Assembly (NCBI GenBank): GCA_001767575.1
Contig: MELI01000024.1
Span: forward strand, 32,235 to 39,717
Length of the DNA: 7,483 nt
Source: Candidatus Aquicultor primus
Lineage (GTDB): Bacteria; Actinomycetota; Aquicultoria; Aquicultorales; Aquicultoraceae
Direction: 5' to 3'
The notes below the pieces were generated by a model. That model had not been told where the DNA came from. It searched no databases and saw nothing but the letters and a program-made list of their open reading frames with translations. Position numbers and translations under genes: made by a program. Numbering within the stretch: the first letter of the stretch is position 1; every line of letters starts with the position of its first letter. This document shows, one piece after another, positions 5,917 through 7,483 of the stretch.

Positions 5917-5989
5917 AAAGGAGGTGAAAATTTTTATGAAGATAAGAACGAAAATGCTCAACACAACCAAAAAGGAGGTGACACAGATG
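5917..5989 (+). promoter_or_regulatory. Two perfect Shine-Dalgarno sequences, each before an in-frame ATG
   Basis: AAAGGAGGTG occurs at 5917-5926 and again at 5971-5980, each a ten-base match to the expected 16S rRNA 3' end. The first precedes the ATG at 5936 by nine bases, the second the ATG at 5987 by six. The two ATGs are exactly 17 codons apart in the same frame with no stop between them. Initiation at 5936 would give a 17-residue basic extension before the signal peptide. Confidence 0.8.
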
Positions 5990-7483
5990 AAAAAAGGTTT
6001 AATTATTTTGATGGCCGTCTCGATGCTCTTCGCAATGGGAAGCATGGCACTTGCCGCTAATGATATCACGCCTAACTCTTACGACCTTACCGGCGCGGTA
6101 AACGGAAACCCTGCAAAGGATTACCAATATTACGAGCAAGGTGAGGCAACAAGTTCCGGTACGTACGCAGGCTCGACGCCAGCGGGTGTTTATCAAAACA
6201 GCACCCATGTTTATGGAACTTGGAACAGCCCGTATACGCTGGGCGTCGATGGCTACAATTACAATGACGCACAGGACTACACGGACGACGGCGCGCAGGT
6301 AGCCAATGGCAAAACCTCGGTGATTCAGTTCCCGGTCTATGGTGCTAACATGGAGATAGTCGACTTTGGAACTATGAATATGCCGCAAACGGTATTTACC
6401 TCAGGTCCACACGGCGGCTACCTCACATCAACCCACAGGTGCCGTGAGTGCCACGCAGTCCACCGCGCGGCTGGTAAGTTCAAGTTGTTGCGTTCGGATA
6501 CGAGGTTTGAGGCGTGCGATTGGTGCCACGGCACCGGCGCAGGCTCCGGCTTTAACATCCAGATGGACAACGACGACAACTATACCACTGAGTATAATGT
6601 CGGTCACACGATGGGCTTCGGTGTCAGCACCGGAAAGTGGAAAGCACCGGATGATCCCTACCCCGCATTTACGCCTAACTACTGGCAGGGAGGTTTCTCC
6701 TGCTTTGACTGCCACAGCCCACACGCCAACCCGGCAAGACTTCTGGGTTATGACGCAGCCGGTATCGCCATTCCGTCAATAGTCAATACAGCGACCGGTG
6801 AAGTCTACAACATCGGAAACCCGGGTCACGACCTCTACACATCTGGCGGCAAAGGCTATGCGCCGGGCGGCTCATTCGTGCCGGCGCTCGGCTTTAACCT
6901 ACCGGCGTCAAAATCAAAGCCATACTACCTCGCAGGTAGCTGGCTCTTGATCAAGAACCCGGATCGCGAGATGGCGACGTCGACAACCGCGGTTGTCACA
7001 AACCCGATTCAGAGCTGGGTACCGAACATTGATATGGGTCAATGGGGTACCGCTGGCTTAGTCAACGGCGGTAGCTACGTGAACGACCCGGATATCACCA
7101 TCACCGCTGGCCAAGAGATTAGCGATGCTGTGACGACGAAGCTCTATGAGTTCGACGCCTCAACCAGCTATCCGGTCAACAAAGTTCCAATCGACTGGAA
7201 TAACCCGATTGGTAGCGCAAGCCTCTGGGATGAGGACTACAGGGCTCTCGCAGCGGATATGCCGGCTGGGAACGACGATGTCGGTTACACGACTCGTAAC
7301 CCGTTCTGCCGCTCACTCATCCTCGATGAGTTCTGCACCGACTGCCACGATGGTAACGCCGGGTTCCATACCGAAAAAGCCCCGCTCTTCAGCGAGGACC
7401 GCGCACTGAGAAGTAGCGCAGTTACCTCTGGTGGAGATGGCAACACGCTCAACGACAGGGCTAACTACGACCTGGCTTACGGC
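5987..7483 (+). CDS. Large secreted multihaem c-type cytochrome, 3' end beyond the window
   Basis: The frame is open from the ATG at 5987 to the last base (499 residues), with no stop. I chose this start because it follows a perfect SD at six bases and gives a typical signal peptide: Lys2-Lys3, a hydrophobic core to about residue 17, and a likely cut after A-L-A (about residue 23). Four CXXCH sites are visible: Cys152, Cys177, Cys239 and Cys450 (bases 6440, 6515, 6701, 7334). Sites 1 and 3 read CXXCH-x-x-H, the paired-CXXCH style of extracellular cytochromes. Haem sites are sparse, and long Gly/Asn/Tyr/Thr-rich stretches between them (24-151 and 244-449) suggest beta-rich domains. No membrane anchor or surface-layer motif is seen in the visible part. 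It probably carries electrons at or beyond the cell surface. Its own promoter and long leader imply separate control. It could continue into many more haem sites. Confidence 0.93.
   Translation, partial: MKKGLIILMAVSMLFAMGSMALAANDITPNSYDLTGAVNGNPAKDYQYYEQGEATSSGTYAGSTPAGVYQNSTHVYGTWNSPYTLGVDGYNYNDAQDYTDDGAQVANGKTSVIQFPVYGANMEIVDFGTMNMPQTVFTSGPHGGYLTSTHRCRECHAVHRAAGKFKLLRSDTRFEACDWCHGTGAGSGFNIQMDNDDNYTTEYNVGHTMGFGVSTGKWKAPDDPYPAFTPNYWQGGFSCFDCHSPHANPARLLGYDAAGIAIPSIVNTATGEVYNIGNPGHDLYTSGGKGYAPGGSFVPALGFNLPASKSKPYYLAGSWLLIKNPDREMATSTTAVVTNPIQSWVPNIDMGQWGTAGLVNGGSYVNDPDITITAGQEISDAVTTKLYEFDASTSYPVNKVPIDWNNPIGSASLWDEDYRALAADMPAGNDDVGYTTRNPFCRSLILDEFCTDCHDGNAGFHTEKAPLFSEDRALRSSAVTSGGDGNTLNDRANYDLAYG

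Larger units (their letters stand above)
5333..5935 (+). promoter_or_regulatory. Long hairpin-rich 5' leader of the secreted cytochrome, class not recognised
   Basis: About 600 bases lie between the predicted transcription start and the first usable start codon. I see no tRNA, and I could not fit the conserved core of a GEMM (c-di-GMP/cGAMP), cobalamin or ydaO riboswitch. Local hairpins include TCTCAC/GTGAGA (5349-5374), GCAAC-GAG-GTTGC (5540-5552), CAAGC/GCTTG (5562-5580), TTTCTC..GGAGAAA with one G-G mismatch around 5627-5650, CCCCCGGGGG (5671-5680), GCGAAA-CGAG-TTTCGC (5850-5865), a GCAA-capped GGC/GCC (5866-5875), and a two-part stem (5871-5875 with 5908-5912; 5880-5884 with 5898-5902) next to a T-run. 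Regulation by RNA structure is the likeliest reason for the length. A missed promoter nearer to 5900 or a decayed gene are alternatives. Confidence 0.5.

Overview
The window looks like part of an extracellular electron transfer (EET) locus from an anaerobic, menaquinone-type bacterium. Base composition is moderate to slightly high in G+C. Three of the five well-supported protein genes encode multihaem c-type cytochromes, with 23 canonical CXXCH haem sites plus two contracted CXCH sites. Strong AAAGGAGGTG-type ribosome binding sites, a TTG start and the paired-CXXCH surface cytochrome style would fit a deep-branching Actinobacteriota or Firmicutes lineage. No rRNA or other phylogenetic marker is present, so this assignment is inference with low confidence.

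Layout. (1) Positions 1-1832, plus strand: two overlapping cytochrome genes. The first is cut by the window start. The second is a NapC/NirT-type quinol dehydrogenase with a long C-terminal extension, 12 haem-site positions in all. The two are tandem paralogues: the nine sites of the first line up one to one with sites 4-12 of the second. (2) Positions 1866-1892: a bidirectional terminator. (3) Positions 1952-2608, minus strand: a lipoprotein cyclophilin (peptidyl-prolyl isomerase). (4) Positions 2609-3025: a divergent intergenic region with a perfect 16-bp palindrome, an 11-bp direct repeat and a probable promoter. (5) Positions 3026-5193, plus strand: a two-gene operon of a membrane-anchored TPR protein and a two-span membrane protein with an extracytoplasmic NHL beta-propeller, closed by a strong terminator at 5215-5242. 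(6) Positions 5243-5986: about 740 bases without a convincing gene. It holds a near-consensus sigma70-type promoter (5298-5326) and an unusually long, hairpin-rich leader of about 600 bases. It ends in two perfect Shine-Dalgarno sequences, each serving an in-frame ATG. (7) From 5987 to beyond the window end: a large secreted cytochrome of which 499 residues and four haem sites are visible.

Proposed working model (inference): the tandem NapC-like proteins oxidise quinol and pass electrons through their extended haem chains. The secreted cytochrome carries electrons across the cell wall or outside the cell. The TPR and NHL proteins and the lipoprotein cyclophilin serve as assembly, scaffold or folding factors at the outer face of the membrane. 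The long leader suggests that the secreted cytochrome is controlled after transcription starts. The observations I rate highest are the tandem 12-site paralogues with two CXCH contractions in only one copy, the long structured leader, and the doubled SD/start arrangement.
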